DNA of 64,000 nt from Amaranthus tricolor (GCF_026212465.1 NC_080053.1:12960631-13024630), one strand, 5' to 3'. Shown: positions 1-12,090, counted from the first letter of the stretch. Numbers and translations: made by a program. Notes: generated by a model not told the origin, from the letters alone.

Positions 1-242
1 AACTTGGACGTGATGCACATTGAGAAGAACTTTTTTAATAATATTTTCAACACATTAATGTGTGTGCCGGGAAAAACTAAGGATCATCTGAAGGCACGTC
101 AAGATTTAATCGAGCTCGGCATTCGATCGGAATTGCATCCAGTTGGTTCAACCATCCCCAAGGCCTCATACACACTTAATAGACAACAAATGGTTGTCCT
201 TTTAGAGTGGCTTAAAACCTCTGATACACGGATACGCCAATT

Positions 243-392
243 GACAGACGTGTCCCGTGTCGGACACGGACACGCGAAAATCCGTGTCCGACACGCCAAA
301 TGAAGTGTCCAATATTTTAATATTTTTCCGGACACGCGGACACGGCTAGGACACGCAAGGGACACGGAAATAGTGAAGGACACGTTTTTTTT
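243..392. repeat. hAT subterminal repeats, GACACG/CGTGTC motifs (left end)
   Basis: About a dozen copies of GACACG or its complement CGTGTC are clustered here in both orientations. A matching cluster lies at the other end of the element (3719-3783). Subterminal repeats of this kind are typical transposase-binding sites of hAT elements. The binding role is inference. Confidence 0.75.
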
Positions 393-772
393 TTAAAAAA
401 AAAAATTTAAATTGAAAACAAAAGAACAAAACTAAGAAGTGAGAACAGAACACTCGAACTCACTGTTTCCCTCTCACTCAATTCCTTCTCTTTCACTCTA
501 ACCCTAAAAACTCTACTCAACTTTTCCTCCACCTCCACCGTCGTTGCCGCACTCCCGCACCACGCCACCGCCAGTTGCTCCTCCATCACAGACGATTACG
601 AACACTCGAACTTGGTGCTGCGTTGCTGCTGCTGCTCCTAAAATCGAAATTTTTGATTTTGTTTAAGGTATTTTCACTGTTTATCCTAAATCCTTATATT
701 AATCTTGTTCTAATCTATAATCTTAGTGTTAATCTTAAATTCTTAATCTTGTTGACTTTCAAGTAGAAATAA

Positions 773-1087
773 TTGGTGCCATTTCGGCCATTAGTGTTAA
801 TATTAATCACACATCCAAACCCGAATAATCTTCAACCTTTCATTTGGATTTCACGGATTCTCCAACTTCTAGATGGTTCACCTTCAATGGAGGTCAATTT
901 AACTGATTATTGCAGCAATTTTTTGATTAGACTATCACCAAATTTTGTTGCTTATATGTTGAATTCAACCAATATTAAAACAAACCCAGATATTGCTTAT
1001 CTATTCTTTAATTGGGCTGGTAAGCAAAAGAAACATAATCATAAAGTTGAATGTTATGTTTCTTTGATTCATATTTTGAGTGTTTGA
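773..1087 (+). pseudogene. PPR-protein-like N-terminal gene fragment carried inside the hAT element
   Basis: An open frame ends in a TGA at 1085-1087. Its second half looks like the N-terminal part of plant pentatricopeptide-repeat proteins: a stretch with LSPNFVAYMLNS, then NPDIAYLFFNWAGKQKK, then HKVECYVSLIHILS. Many PPR proteins have 'P(E/D)lAlrFFnWA' followed by 'h..ecYvslidiLa' just before their first repeats. The frame begins without an ATG (TTG at 773), and similarity is apparent only from about 840. Only this N-terminal segment is present, with no PPR array, and it lies between the hAT left end and the transposase start. The simplest reading is a fragment of a host PPR gene captured by the transposon. 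It might instead serve as 5' exon sequence of the element. The identification is from motif memory, not from a search. Confidence 0.6.
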
Positions 1088-1264
1088 AATGCACAGCAAC
1101 TGTGTTTGTAATTTGATTCATATGTTTCTTCATTTTTAGCATTTTTTGAATTTTTAATGTGATTTTTTCTTAAGAGTTCAATTCTTAATTGTGGTTTTTT
1201 AATGTGTTTGTAATTTGATTTTTAAATTTTTAATTGTGGTTTTTTGAATTTGAAGAGTTCAATC

Positions 1265-3520
1265 ATGTCTAGTAGTGGGGCTAGTGGCTCTAATTCATGC
1301 AATGTTAGTGGTGATGCTACAAATGAAGAGGGTGATTTCAATTCTTATCCTTTATGGAAATATGTTGTTAAAGGGAACAAAATGAGTGGGGGTGGGGGTA
1401 ATTATACTTGGCAATGCAACTTTTGCAAACAAATAAAGAGTGGTTCATATACTAGAGTTAAAGCACATTTGATAGGTCTTGCAAAAGGTGGAATTAGTCA
1501 ATGTCCTAATGTAACAAATGAGGATAGAATGCAAATGAGAAACATAGAAAGACAAGTTGAGCAATATAAAGAATCTAGACAACCAAAAAGACCACCACTT
1601 CCTAGTCAATGTTTGTCTTCTGAAACTTCTCTTTCACCAACTTCATATGGCAAGAAAAGAAAATCTGATAACCCAATCACCAAAGCTTTTGATATACAAG
1701 CTCAAAACAATTTGGATGCTGAGATAGCAAGGATGTTTTTTACTGGAGGATTGCCTTTCAACCTTTGTCGAAACCCTTACTATATTAGTTCATACAGCTA
1801 TGCTGCCACATATAATATTCCTGGTTACAAGCCTCTTGATTACAATAAAATGAGAACCACTTTGTTAGATAGAGAGAAAGAAAATGTTGAAAAGCTTTTA
1901 GAACCAACAAAGGCTACTTAGAGGGAAAAAGGGGTAAGTATAGTGAGTGATGGGTGGAGTGATCCACAAAGGAGACCTTTAATTAACCTCATGGTGGCTT
2001 GTGAAGTTGGTTCTCTGTTCTTAAAGGCCGTTGATTGCTCGGGAGAGGTAAAGGATAAAGACTTTATTGCTAGCTTATTGAATGATGCCATTGAAGAAGT
2101 TGGAGATGAAAAATTTGTTGTACAAATTCTCACTGATAATGCAAGCAATTGCAAGGCTGCTGGAGAACTTATAGAGGATAGATATCCACATATATTTTGG
2201 ACACCATGCATTGTTAACACTCTTAACCTTGCTCTTAAAAACATTTGTAATGCTAAAAATGTTTCAAACAATGAGGAGGTTTATGATGAGTGTCATTGGA
2301 TAACCGAAGTTCATGGAGATGCTTTATTTATCAAAAACTACATATGAACCATTCAATGAGGTTAGCTATATTTAATAAGTTCTCTCCATTAAAGCTTCTT
2401 TCTGTTGGTGATAATCACTTCGCTTCAATAGTTGTGATGCTAAAGAGGATGAAACTTCTTAAATCTACTCTTCAATCCATGGTTGTTAGTGAGGCTTGGT
2501 CCACATATCGTGATGATCATCGTGGACAAGCTACACTTGTGAGGGAAAAGATTCTAAATGACGATTGGTGGGACAAGGTAGATTACATCCTTGATTTTAC
2601 TCGTCCCATTTATGACATGATAAGAGCATGTGACACCGACAAAGCATCACTTCATCTAGTATATGAAAAATGGGATTCAATGATTTCAAAGGTGAAGGAG
2701 ATCATATATAACCATGAACATAAGGAAAGGCGTGAGTATTCTTCTTTCTATAGTGTGGTTGAAACAATACTTCTTAGCCGTTGGAAGAAAAGCAACACTC
2801 CACTTCATTGTTTGGCACATTCTTTGAATCCAAGGTATTATATATTTTTGTGTGTGTAATGTTTAAAGCATTAGATTATGATTTAGGCTTAATTTTCTTC
2901 TTTTTTATGTATTTAAAAGGTATTATAGTGACACGTGGCTTAAAGAGGTCCCCGGTAGAGTTGCTCCACATATTGACAATGAAATTTCCACACAAAGATT
3001 CAATTGTTTTAGAAGATTGTTTCAAGACTTGGAAGATAGAAGAAAGGTTAATATGGAGTATGCTATTTTTTCGGCAAGAGATGGTGGTGTATTTATCGAA
3101 CCGGAATGCTTGAATGATATGTATTTGATGGCTCCAAAGCATTGGTGGGCAACTTATGGCTCACAAGTTCCAATGCTTCAAGCATTAACATTCAAGTTGT
3201 TAGGACAACCATCATCTTCCTCTTGTTGTGAGAGGAATTGGAGCACATATAAATTCATTCATTCATGTACTAGAAACAAACTTACACCAAAACGTGCTCA
3301 AGATTTGGTGTACATTCATAACAATCTTCGTTTGCTTTCAAGGAGGGGCGAGGCTTATAACAAGGGAAGAACAAGGTTGTGGGATGTTGGAGGAGATGAC
3401 TTTGGAAATCTAGAAGATTCTATTTGTCTTGGCATGGCGGATCTTTCTCTTGATGAGCCCGAGTTGGAAACTACTTTTGTAGCGGAGGATGATGATGGAT
3501 GTCATATGGATGATGTGTGA
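1265..3520 (+). pseudogene. hAT transposase (BED finger, DUF659, hAT C-terminal dimerisation), broken
   Basis: The likely start is ATG 1265 (MSSSGASGSN). An upstream TTG could extend the frame but is not a credible plant start. Domains in order: a BED zinc finger (CNFCKQIKSGSYTRVKAHL); a DUF659 segment (VSDGWSDPQRRPLINLMV, then LTDNASNCKAAG); a middle helical region with KSNTPLHCLAHSLNPR; and the hAT_C dimerisation domain (SCCERNWS, then LTPKRAQDLVYIHNNLRL). A GT-AG intron at 2835-2919 interrupts the codons after SLNPR. Two lesions are seen: an in-frame TAG at 1919-1921 where a Trp is expected, and a one-base frameshift near 2340. The rest is well preserved, suggesting fairly recent inactivation. 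Confidence 0.88.
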
Positions 3521-5430
3521 TGGTCAAACTTAAACTTACCTATTTATTTGGTTTTCTTTGATTTGGTTTGTATGACTTATTTTAAATACTCATGTTGTTT
3601 ATTTGATACTTATTTGCATTTTATGTGATTTTTATGTTTTTAAAGTGTTTATTTACAAATATCAAATGAAAGATTGTAAAATTTTCTTTAATTTGATATA
3701 TTTATTATATTACCATTTTCGTGTCCCCGTGTCTGCCATTTTTAAGTTGGCGTTTTCCCGTACCCGTGTCATGTCCGTGTCCGTTTTAGTGCAACCTAGC
3801 TTAAAACTCTAAAATTTCCTAATGAGTATGTTTCAAATTTAGCCAGGAACATCGACATGGCTAGACATCAGATATTCGGGATAAAGAGCCATGATTGTCA
3901 TGTGTTCATGCAACGATTAATTCCCATAGCATTTTGAGAATTGCTGTCAGCTAAAGTATAGGAAGCTCTAACAGAAGTTAGTCTGTTCTTTAGAAGTCTT
4001 ATTTCTCCAAAGATTTCTGCAGCTGATATGTGGAGGTTGAATGAGAAAATTGCAGTGGTGCTCTGTAAATTAGAGATTATATTTCCTCCAACATTCTTTG
4101 ATGTCATGGAACATCTCACTGTTCATCTAGCTTACGAGGCAAGGGTGGCTGGTCCGATACAATATAGATGGATGTATCCATTTGAGAGGTAATTAAAAAC
4201 TACTTATTATTTAAGTTACAAGTCAGCAAGTCTTAATTATTACTATTTAACAAAATTACAGGTACTTTCGACATTTAAAGCTTAATGACAAAACTAAAGC
4301 GCATGTTGATGCTTCGATCAGTAATGCATATCTTACAGAAGAAACATCATACTTTGTCTCGAATTACTTTGGGCAAGACGTTCGATGTAGAGTTAGAGAT
4401 CTTCCTAGAAACGATGATGGAGGCTTTAATAACGTCAGATCGGGTGTTTTGTCCATATTCACACATCCAATCAAATTCCATGCGAGGGGTAAGGTTCTTA
4501 TAATGGATAAAGCACATCTCAACATTGCTCAGACTTATGCTTTGCGAAATTGTCTGGAGGTCAATCACTTTTATTATCAAGCTGTGCACTTAATCAAAAA
4601 GTACGAACTAAATTTAAACCCAGATTAGGTTGACCATGTGGTCCAAAACCAATTTGCACGTTGGTTTCAACAGATTGTAAGTACACGTTTAACATCGTAA
4701 TTTAGAATATCAATAGTATTACAGACTAAGTTTAAATTATTGATAATGTGCAGTCTAGGGACGGGTTTCTTGATGGTGTGGAAAATGCTAACATTTTAAA
4801 GGACGTCGTCGAGGGACCTTTGCAGAAGGCACATCGCTATGATGTTTGTTACGTGAATGGTTATAGATTTCACACTAAGTCCCATTCTCCAAAAAAGAAA
4901 TCTACTGAAAACAGCGGGGTGTGTTTTAAATCTGATGATAATAGTCCGAATGAAACAGGCTGTTATGGAAAGTTAGAAGACATTATATATTGAGCTTGAC
5001 TATCGGGCACTTCCAATTAAAAGGGTCGCACTGTATAAATGTCAATGGTATGATCAAACTACCACCAGATATGGCCATGGTACGAGAATTCATCCATGAT
5101 ACAAGTTGGTTGACGTTCATATTAGTCGATCGTATAGAAAGTACGATCCTTTTGCTAGCAAGTCAAGCTTCCCAACTTTATTATCTACCTTATCCGAGTG
5201 TAAAGCAAAACATGAAAGATTGACGAGCTGTTTGCAAAGTCAGATCAAAGCATTTCGAGGAAAGTGCTTTCCAACTGGAAGAGAAATCACTGGATTTCCT
5301 GGTAAATGAAAATTTTTCAGATGAAATAGTCGCACCATTCCGTGATCCAGCTGATGATTTGTTAGTGTTAGACGAAAAGGTTGATGATGTCGATAAAAAT
5401 GAAGACACGTTATAAATAATGCCTCCCAAG

Positions 5431-5710
5431 TACGATACTTGTTTGGGCCTTCAGATCTTAACCAATCTCTTGCCTCACCTCGGAGTGAGTAGGGGAAACA
5501 AATCAGCTTCATTTGTTCATCAGAAATCCCCTGATATTTCACAATGCTACACTTATTCACGAACTCATCTAGGTGATCTTTTGGATTCTCCATCTCAGTG
5601 TCGGCAAATTGATTATGAGCAATAAATTGAAAGAAAGCTGGTTTGATCTCATAGTTTGTGGCCGTGATGGTTGGCTGAACAATACTCGACCCTAGACTCC
5701 CATCCGGCAT
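5431..5710 (-). pseudogene. Athila-like Gag N-terminal fragment
   Basis: The minus-strand frame starting at ATG 5710 shows the retrotransposon Gag signature: EIKPAFFQFIAHNQF, then PKDHLDEFVNKC, then ISDEQMKLICFPYSLRGEARDWLRSE and TWEAL. In the family this structural protein forms the capsid-like particle. Only about 93 residues precede the junction with CACTA sequence; residues beyond that are read-through in the wrong context. It is truncated and not functional. Confidence 0.8.
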
Positions 5711-5950
5711 GGCAACTCCCGAAGGATTTTGGGTGTTCTACCGCCATTTTTCATTGTCTCCTTCTCCTTCTTATTCTCCCAATTTCCGGATTTATAGGTA
5801 CAAGATTTTCTTGTCCTTGAGACTTACTTTGTATACACTACACTCAAAAATTGGGGTCAAGTGAAAAGTGAAGAGAAAAATGAAAACAACTCAAAATGAT
5901 AAAAAACAATGAACTAACTAATCTAGAAAAACAATTAACGAAGTCGCCAC

Positions 5951-5968
5951 TCCCTGGCAACGGCGCCA
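5951..5968 (-). other. Primer-binding site, tRNA-Asp type
   Basis: The minus strand reads TGGCGCCGTTGCCAGGGA directly inside the LTR. It is complementary, with one mismatch, to the 3' end of plant tRNA-Asp(GUC). Athila elements are known to use this primer. Confidence 0.85.
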
Positions 5969-7823
5969 AAAACACTTTACGTCCTTTAATATTAATACTA
6001 TATGTGCACGGCGTAGCTTAGTACGGCTGCAAGTACGGGTCGAATCCACAAGGAGTGGGGGTTAAGTCAATAGTTTCTCGATCGATTAGTGTGTTCGAAA
6101 ATGTATAATAAGATGTTTGGAGATAGAAATAATTAAAGCAAGCAATTAAAAGTGCTTAATGAAAATAAAGCATAAAAGTAAATAATGATACAATGAACTA
6201 AAGTAAGAATCAAATGATCAATAAGCTAAGAGGCATAGGTTAGGCTTTCTCACAAAAGTATTGTTTACTAAACTTTAACCTAAGGTCATGGATGTTTTGT
6301 TATAGGGAAGAACGTATCATAAGTACTAATGTTCTCTCTCGAGCAACAAAAGCTTCCTAAAACATACTCAACTACCTATTCTTATGGAGCTAAGCACAAT
6401 TTAAGACATGAAGCACACATTCAACATTTCCAATCAAAGCATCTACCTATTCTCATAGAGATGTCTTAACTTTTAAGCATAGATTATCGTCAAAAATCGA
6501 CTCTCACCCTCAATTCAATGACACTACAACATGATAGCAAAATTCATCTTAAACCATAAACAACACAACCAAGTCAAAGGTAAAGAAAGCAATTCAAACT
6601 ATATACATGGTGATAATGCCTAGCCTAAGACAAAACAAACTACTCACTCATACTTATGTTGAAATTTTAGATTGCAAACAAGCCATGAAATTAAACTAGA
6701 GCATCCTAAAGAGATGAGTGGAATATAAGTTGAAGAACTACAAGTATAAATATATGAAACTAAACGCAAACATTCAAAGATAACTAAGTGACATGAAATG
6801 AAAACAATATAAGCAAAGATAGAAGTTACTCTTTTAAGTTCAATGGATGAACGAGATGTTTGATGATTCAAAGTAATACCCTCCAAAAGCTTCAATAACA
6901 ATACATCAATGGTTGAAGAAGCCAAGTTGCAAAATATTACAATAAAGGATGAAGTTAAGATTGTAATTGGAATTAAAAGTACTTAATTGAATTGAAAGGG
7001 AAATTATGCTAAACGCTAATTCTTAATTGAAATGAAAGTAAAGCTATGAAGAATACATAGAAATTACTCAAAAATGAAAGGTGAAAACAAGTGGGGGTGG
7101 TGGTTTCGTGATTGCTCAACCACCCCTAGGTTGTAGGAGGGGGGTGCCACTCCTAATGGATAGGGTAGGGTGGCTGGCAGTCTTGGCAACAGCAATTAGA
7201 AGCAACAAATGTAATTGGACCTCGAATGATATTTAAAAAGATCGCAAAAGCTACTGCCGCCCATTTCGCTTGACCAGAGCGGAGCCCGCTCGACCAGTCG
7301 ATCCACCATTAGGTCTAACATCAAAAACATCAAAAATTGGACACAATGTGACAATTAGCTCCGCTCGACCCGAGCCATACTCCTAAATTGAATCCTGCTA
7401 ATGATCAGAAGCTACTGGTTTGAATGCACTTCGCTCGACCCGAGCCAACTTGCTCGACCAGTCGAGCGACCTTAAGGAATGTGATACTCAACTTCTAATC
7501 TCAAGTACATGCTCCTGGACTGCTTGAGCTACCTTGGCTCGAGCTCATTCTGGTCGAGTGGGTCTACTTTGGCTTCTTTTGGCTTGTTCTTATGGCTTGG
7601 CTCATGATGTTTCACTTCTTTGAGCCCTCGGTATTTTTGTGAGCAATGTATGCAACAACAGGGGCTAGTTTGTGCTCGGTGTTGATGATTAGATCCTGAA
7701 ATGAAATACACCAAAGTAACAAAACAAGAGTAAAACACAATAAACCAATGCAATAACATATAGTTTCCTCACGCTAAACAAGCCACTTATAGGGGTAAAA
7801 ATAAAGATAAAATGTAGCTAACA
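5969..7823 (-). repeat. Athila-like 5' LTR
   Basis: Non-coding, AT-rich and bordered by the PBS on its low side and ...AATGTAGCTAACA on its high side. The same terminus is seen in the solo LTR ending at 43337. Similarity between the two copies runs through the whole length (for example CGATCGATTAG, the CTCTCGAGCAACAAAAGCTT region and the repeated GCTCGACC motifs near 7260-7560). The low-side terminus is degenerate. Confidence 0.85.
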
Positions 7824-8749
7824 CTTACCTCTCTTTCTCTTCTTGCTCTCCGACGAATTTGTTGATTTCTCTTCCTCTCCAATAGGTTTTTGGGCTACAC
7901 TCTGACGATTGCCGACTACTACATCTCCTACTAGTCTTCGACTATAAAGGTTAGTCTTGTTTTTTTGAATTTTTTAAGTGATTAATTTTAGTATTTTTAA
8001 AATGAATATGATGTTGATTATGAACATGAATATTGGAAATTAGGGTTTATCTTTGTATGATTTTCGAAATGTATAGGATTTTTTTTTGTTTTGATTTTCA
8101 GTTCTTTGAATATGAACATGATTATTTTTAGTTTTTTTGAGGTTTTTTGTTTGATTTTCGATTCTTAGTTGATTATTCACATTTTTATGTTTGAATTTTT
8201 TTTTTGGAATTTTTGTGTATTATAGGTATAAATGAGTAATGTTTTTGGGGTTTTTTTTTATGAATTTCGTATGAATTTTTGAATGTATGAATTTTTTTTA
8301 TGAGTTTTTGGGGTTTTTTTTGTTTGATTTTCTGTTCTTAGTTGATTATTTACATGTTTATGTTTGAATTTTTTGTTTTTTTTGCAATTTTTGTGTTTTA
8401 TAGGTATGAATAAGTAATGTTTTTGCGTTTTTTTTTAATGATTTTCGCATGAATTTTTGAATGTAAGAATTTTTTATGATTTTTTTTTAAATGCCATTGA
8501 TTATTTTGGATTAATGTGTGGACTGTTTTGGGAGGTTTTGGGGGTGGTTTGGATGGCGGTTGTGGGGGGTGATTGGGGCAGACTTAGGGGGTGTCAGGGA
8601 CGGTCTTGGACTGTTTTTTGGTGGACTTTTTATGGGTTAATTATGTTAAATATTATGTTAATTATGTTAAATATTATGTTGATTATGTTAAACATGTTAA
8701 CTTGTTTTGTGAATTAACTAAGTAGTAAAAAAAATAAATAAAAAAATAA

Positions 8750-8798
<49 letters not shown>

Positions 8799-8829
8799 TT
8801 TAAAATGATTATTTTTATGTTGTCAAGCC
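7824..8829 (+). other. Leader and intron-like DNA before the second CACTA gene
   Basis: No coding similarity was found. A pyrimidine-rich block (7824-7948) ending in ACTATAAAG/GTTAG could be a 5' exon with a donor site. It is followed by about 870 bases of T-rich intron-like DNA with repeated TTTTTATGA / TTTTTGGGG strings, up to a CAAG/CC acceptor-like site near 8827. This assignment is inference from position and base composition. Confidence 0.4.
8749..8795. repeat. (TAA)n microsatellite
   Basis: About 15 uninterrupted copies of TAA/AAT in AT-rich sequence. Confidence 0.95.
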
Positions 8830-9258
8830 ATGCCTAGAATGAAAAACAGTCAAGGACAAAGGATTGACCCAAGAACTAGGCAACCTTATGAGTTGTACAA
8901 CGACCATCTAGACACCACATGCCCTATTCGCCCTTCCCATGAACAACCTCAACCTCAACATCTTACTCGTTCTTGTAACATCTGTTTTTTTTTTAAAAAA
9001 AAAAATAATAATAAATAAATAAATTTAAGAAATTTTAAAAATAATAAAAATAAATAAAAATAAAATAACTCCCCATTAACAAATAACTTCTCACTTCTCC
9101 CTCTAAATCTTATAACTAACTTCACTTACCTATTATAAATTAAACCAATTACCCTTAATTCATTCACATTATTACTCACACTTTCTTTCTCTCCTACAAA
9201 ATACTTCCTCCATCTACCAATTGCTTAAAATTTAATCAATAAAAGGCAAGATTTTGAT

Positions 9259-12090
9259 CACTAGTGGAAAAAACGTCTTTTACTGCGGTTATTTTGCCAT
9301 TATTTGATGTGGTTTTGGCCCCCAGCAATTGTGATAGCAGCAAATGTCCTTTTTTAAATGTTGCGGTTTAAAACCGCAGCAAATAAGGGCATTATTTGCT
9401 GCGGTCATGGGCAAAAACTGCAGCAAATAAGGAGGGTTATTTGCTGCGGTCAGAGGCAAAACCGCAGCAAATAAGTGTGCTTTATTTGCTGCGGTTTTGC
9501 CTCTGACCGCAGCAAATAACTCTATTTTTTTTTCTTTTTTAGTTTTATACTCATTATAATCCATATAATCTGAAGCAGTAATTTCAAGATTATAATCCAT
9601 ATAATCTGAAGCAGTATAAAACAGTAATTTAGTTTTATACTCATTGTTATTATACCATATCAAAAGCAGTAATTTCCAATGCAGAGCTTTGTTATGCCTG
9701 AGTGAAAAGGTACAAACAAATAACAGTATTCTCATTTATTGAATCAAGAAAATATAATCTGAAGGTACAAAAGAACCTATGAATCAAGAAAATATAATCT
9801 AATTAATTCTATGTCTCTAAATATTGACCCTTGATTGAGGCAGCATATACACCGTTGATAGACATGAAGCACGAATCATGACAAAGTTGCTGTTGTAAAG
9901 ATAAAACAACCTTCTGGAAGCTGCTGTTGTTGCCCAAATATACTGATCATCACTTGCTTCAGAAGATGCACACAACCAGCTGTTTTGCTGATGAAGAGAA
10001 GACTTGCACATGTATTCAGAATATTGTAATGGGAGTATTCAGAAGACTTGCTTCAGAGCTACCTATCTTAACACATTTTCAACAAAATCCAAGTTGTCAA
10101 GCCCAAGAAGAAAAAAGCAAAGGGAGTATTGAAATCAAATTCAATGTAATACAAAAAGCAATATCAGTATATTGTAATGGGAGTAAAAGAAGAAAAAAAC
10201 AAAGTCGAACTGTCAAGATTTTCAAAGAACACAAAATCCCAATTTGTTGATCATCCCAAACTTAAAAATTTCCAAATAGATGTGAATCAGTGAATGCATT
10301 GCAATTTTGTGTATATACTTAAAGGTTCCAAAATACCCTGTTAAGTTATCAATGAAAATTTTGTAAGTGTTGGAGTTGGGTTACTCATTGATGTGTCTAT
10401 TTGAATAAACTCTAGTACTTGGCAAATTTATACCAAATAGCCCTGTTTGTGATTAATTATGGGAGATGGTATATAAATAGTTGGCAATACTACTTATGAA
10501 CAAGTCAATTTGAAGTTTCATTATGAACAAGCCAAATGAGTCTTCAACTGAACAGAAATCAAAGAACACAATAAAATGTGATGAAACCAGCTGCGTGAAT
10601 TTGTTTTGAACCAGAACTGCAGCTGTTCTGCTTATTGCTCACCCTATGTCACTCTTTTTGGTTATTTGGTTATTGATTTAAGAAAGTGAACAACTGGTAA
10701 TGGATTTACTTTCTTGATTCTGTTTAGAAACTTAATTAATAGCAAAACAACCATGCTCAAGTACTATTTGTTACTCCTACAAGTGACTACAACCCAATGA
10801 CATTGATAAAAAAAACAAAACAATATGAATCAATACAATCATTGGACAATAGTCCTCAACCACAAAACCAAGCTATGAATATTAAAAATAAAGTTAACAC
10901 TTCAATTAGATTTGAGCATTTGCAATCATGAATGAAATTTCATAAATATAGTGCAAGAAAATACAAATCAGCATCAAAAAATCCACAAAATAAAGGAAGA
11001 GCACAAAATCCACATAAGGTTCTTGACTAGCAGCAACAAATTCAAAGAAAATAATGGGATCTGAACAAGCAACAAGATTACAAAAGCAATTAACTCACAC
11101 CAAATCATCTACATTCAGAAGGAACAATATATTATGATCTAAAAATTACTCTAAATCACAAAAATAAAGCAAAATGAAACTCACATTTCAGCCTTCCAAA
11201 AACCCTTAATTAACCCTCCTCTACAATATCACAAAATCATAGTCTACTACTTAGTATCTAAATTTAATAAGGTAGCAATTCAAAAAATCACTAATTAACA
11301 AACCACATTTTTAACTAAATTACTAAATTACAAGTGAAACAATAAAAATATAAACTTGCAAATTTACAAAACAAATAGAAATTACCTTGATTTCGTGGGT
11401 TATGTAATAATCTACAAAGAAAAAAAAAATTAGCACTAATTTTCAAATGTATTATATTGAACATGCAGTTTAATTTTCAAATGTATTACCTTGATTTTCG
11501 AAGTTTGAAGTTTAATTTGATAATGAACAAGAATGGTTTTGAAACGAAGTTTAATTTCGTGGGTTAATGAACGAAGGACAATGGAACGAAGGGTTTTTGC
11601 ATTCGAAATCTGGAATGGAACGAAGGAGAATGAAGGAGAATGAAGGGTTTTGAAGGAATTGCGTTCGAAATCTGGAATGGAAAGAAGAGAACAGAAGCTT
11701 AGGGAAGGCGAGAGAACAGAATGAAGAAGAATGAAGGGTTTTGAAGGAAAGAGCAGTACTGTTTAAGGGTTTTATATTATGAACTCTATTTGCTGCGGTC
11801 ATTAGGGTAAACCGCAGCAATTAATTCTGCTGAATCAATTAAGGTTTAAGGATTATTTGTTATTTGCTGCGGGTGGTGAAGAACCGGAGCAATTGCAAGG
11901 TTTATTTGTTGCGGGCATGAAACAAACCGCAGCAATTGAAGGTGCACATGTGTATTTGCTGCGGTCGTGGGACAAAACCGCAGCAATTAAGGGTTCTTTT
12001 TTTTTTCTAATTCTTTTTTCTATTTATTGCTGCGTATATACAAAAACCGCAGCAAATGATAAGCAGCAAATACGTTTTTTTCCACTAGTG
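9259..12090 (+). mobile_element. Non-autonomous CACTA element inside the chromovirus LTR (TSD GAT)
   Basis: The termini are CACTAGTGGAAAAAACG on the left and the inverse CGTTTTTTTCCACTAGTG on the right. They are flanked by GAT at 9256-9258 and 12091-12093, the 3-bp duplication typical of CACTA elements. Subterminal regions (9290-9530 and 11790-12075) are packed with ATTTGCTGCGG and its inverse CCGCAGCAAAT. The 2.2-kb interior has no convincing protein-coding frame, so it depends on a transposase from elsewhere. A 230-bp relative is at 51146-51375. Confidence 0.9.
9437..9519. repeat. Perfect inverted repeat, two 38-bp arms with 7-bp loop
   Basis: Arms at 9437-9474 and 9482-9519 are exact reverse complements by inspection. 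Each arm itself begins with TTATTTGCTGCGG and ends with CCGCAGCAAATAA. It lies in the left subterminal region of the CACTA element. As RNA it would form a long hairpin without mismatches. Confidence 0.93.

Larger units (their letters stand above)
219..3799 (+). mobile_element. hAT transposon inserted in the CACTA transposase (TSD CTTAAAAC)
   Basis: The 8-bp sequence CTTAAAAC occurs at 211-218 and again at 3800-3807, the size expected for hAT target duplications. Removing the 3581-bp element plus one TSD copy restores the reading frame of the interrupted CACTA transposase across the junction, so the limits are well supported. The element carries a BED/DUF659/hAT_C transposase pseudogene (1265-3520). 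Its two ends are imperfectly related inverted repeats rich in GACACG/CGTGTC motifs. The left terminus looks degenerate compared with the right terminus, which reads CTAGGTTGCACTAAAACGG on the minus strand. Confidence 0.9.
1..5415 (+). pseudogene. CACTA TNP2-type transposase, split by a hAT insertion and otherwise mutated
   Basis: The family is the catalytic transposase of CACTA transposons, which acts in the nucleus on the element's ends. From base 4 the reading frame shows the TNP2 motifs DVMHIEKN and PGKTKDHLKAR, then breaks at 218 where a hAT element is inserted. Coding similarity resumes at 3808 (FGIKSHDCHVFMQ, then the AADMWRLNEKIAVVLCKLE region, then HLTVHLAYEA). Probable introns with GT-AG ends lie at 4189-4261 and 4677-4753. 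In-frame stops are visible at 3935-3937, 3959-3961 and 4626-4628, and a frame change is needed between about 4990 and 5200 to read through the YYLPYPSVK motif. The 5' part lies outside the window. It cannot make an active protein. Confidence 0.85.
5416..7823 (-). mobile_element. Truncated Athila-like Ty3/gypsy retrotransposon (5' LTR, PBS, partial gag)
   Basis: On the minus strand an LTR (7823 down to about 5969) is followed by a tRNA-Asp-type primer-binding site and then the start of a gag gene, which stops abruptly around 5416-5431 where CACTA sequence resumes. PBS type, long LTR (about 1.85 kb) and gag motifs fit the Athila lineage. No second LTR, pol genes or matching target duplication was found, so the rest of the element was probably lost by deletion. 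The LTR matches the solo LTR at 41417-43337. Confidence 0.8.

Noticed and set aside
773..1087. A host PPR gene in its own right
   Set aside because: Only an N-terminal piece is present, without an ATG or a repeat array, and it lies wholly inside the hAT boundaries.
5416..7823. A complete Athila element with target duplication
   Set aside because: Only one LTR, the PBS and the start of gag are found, and the flanks do not share a 5-bp duplication.
9289..9735. A 148-residue minus-strand frame in the CACTA element
   Set aside because: It is formed by the TTTGCTGCGG subterminal repeats and a local duplication, giving a repetitive TAANN-like peptide.
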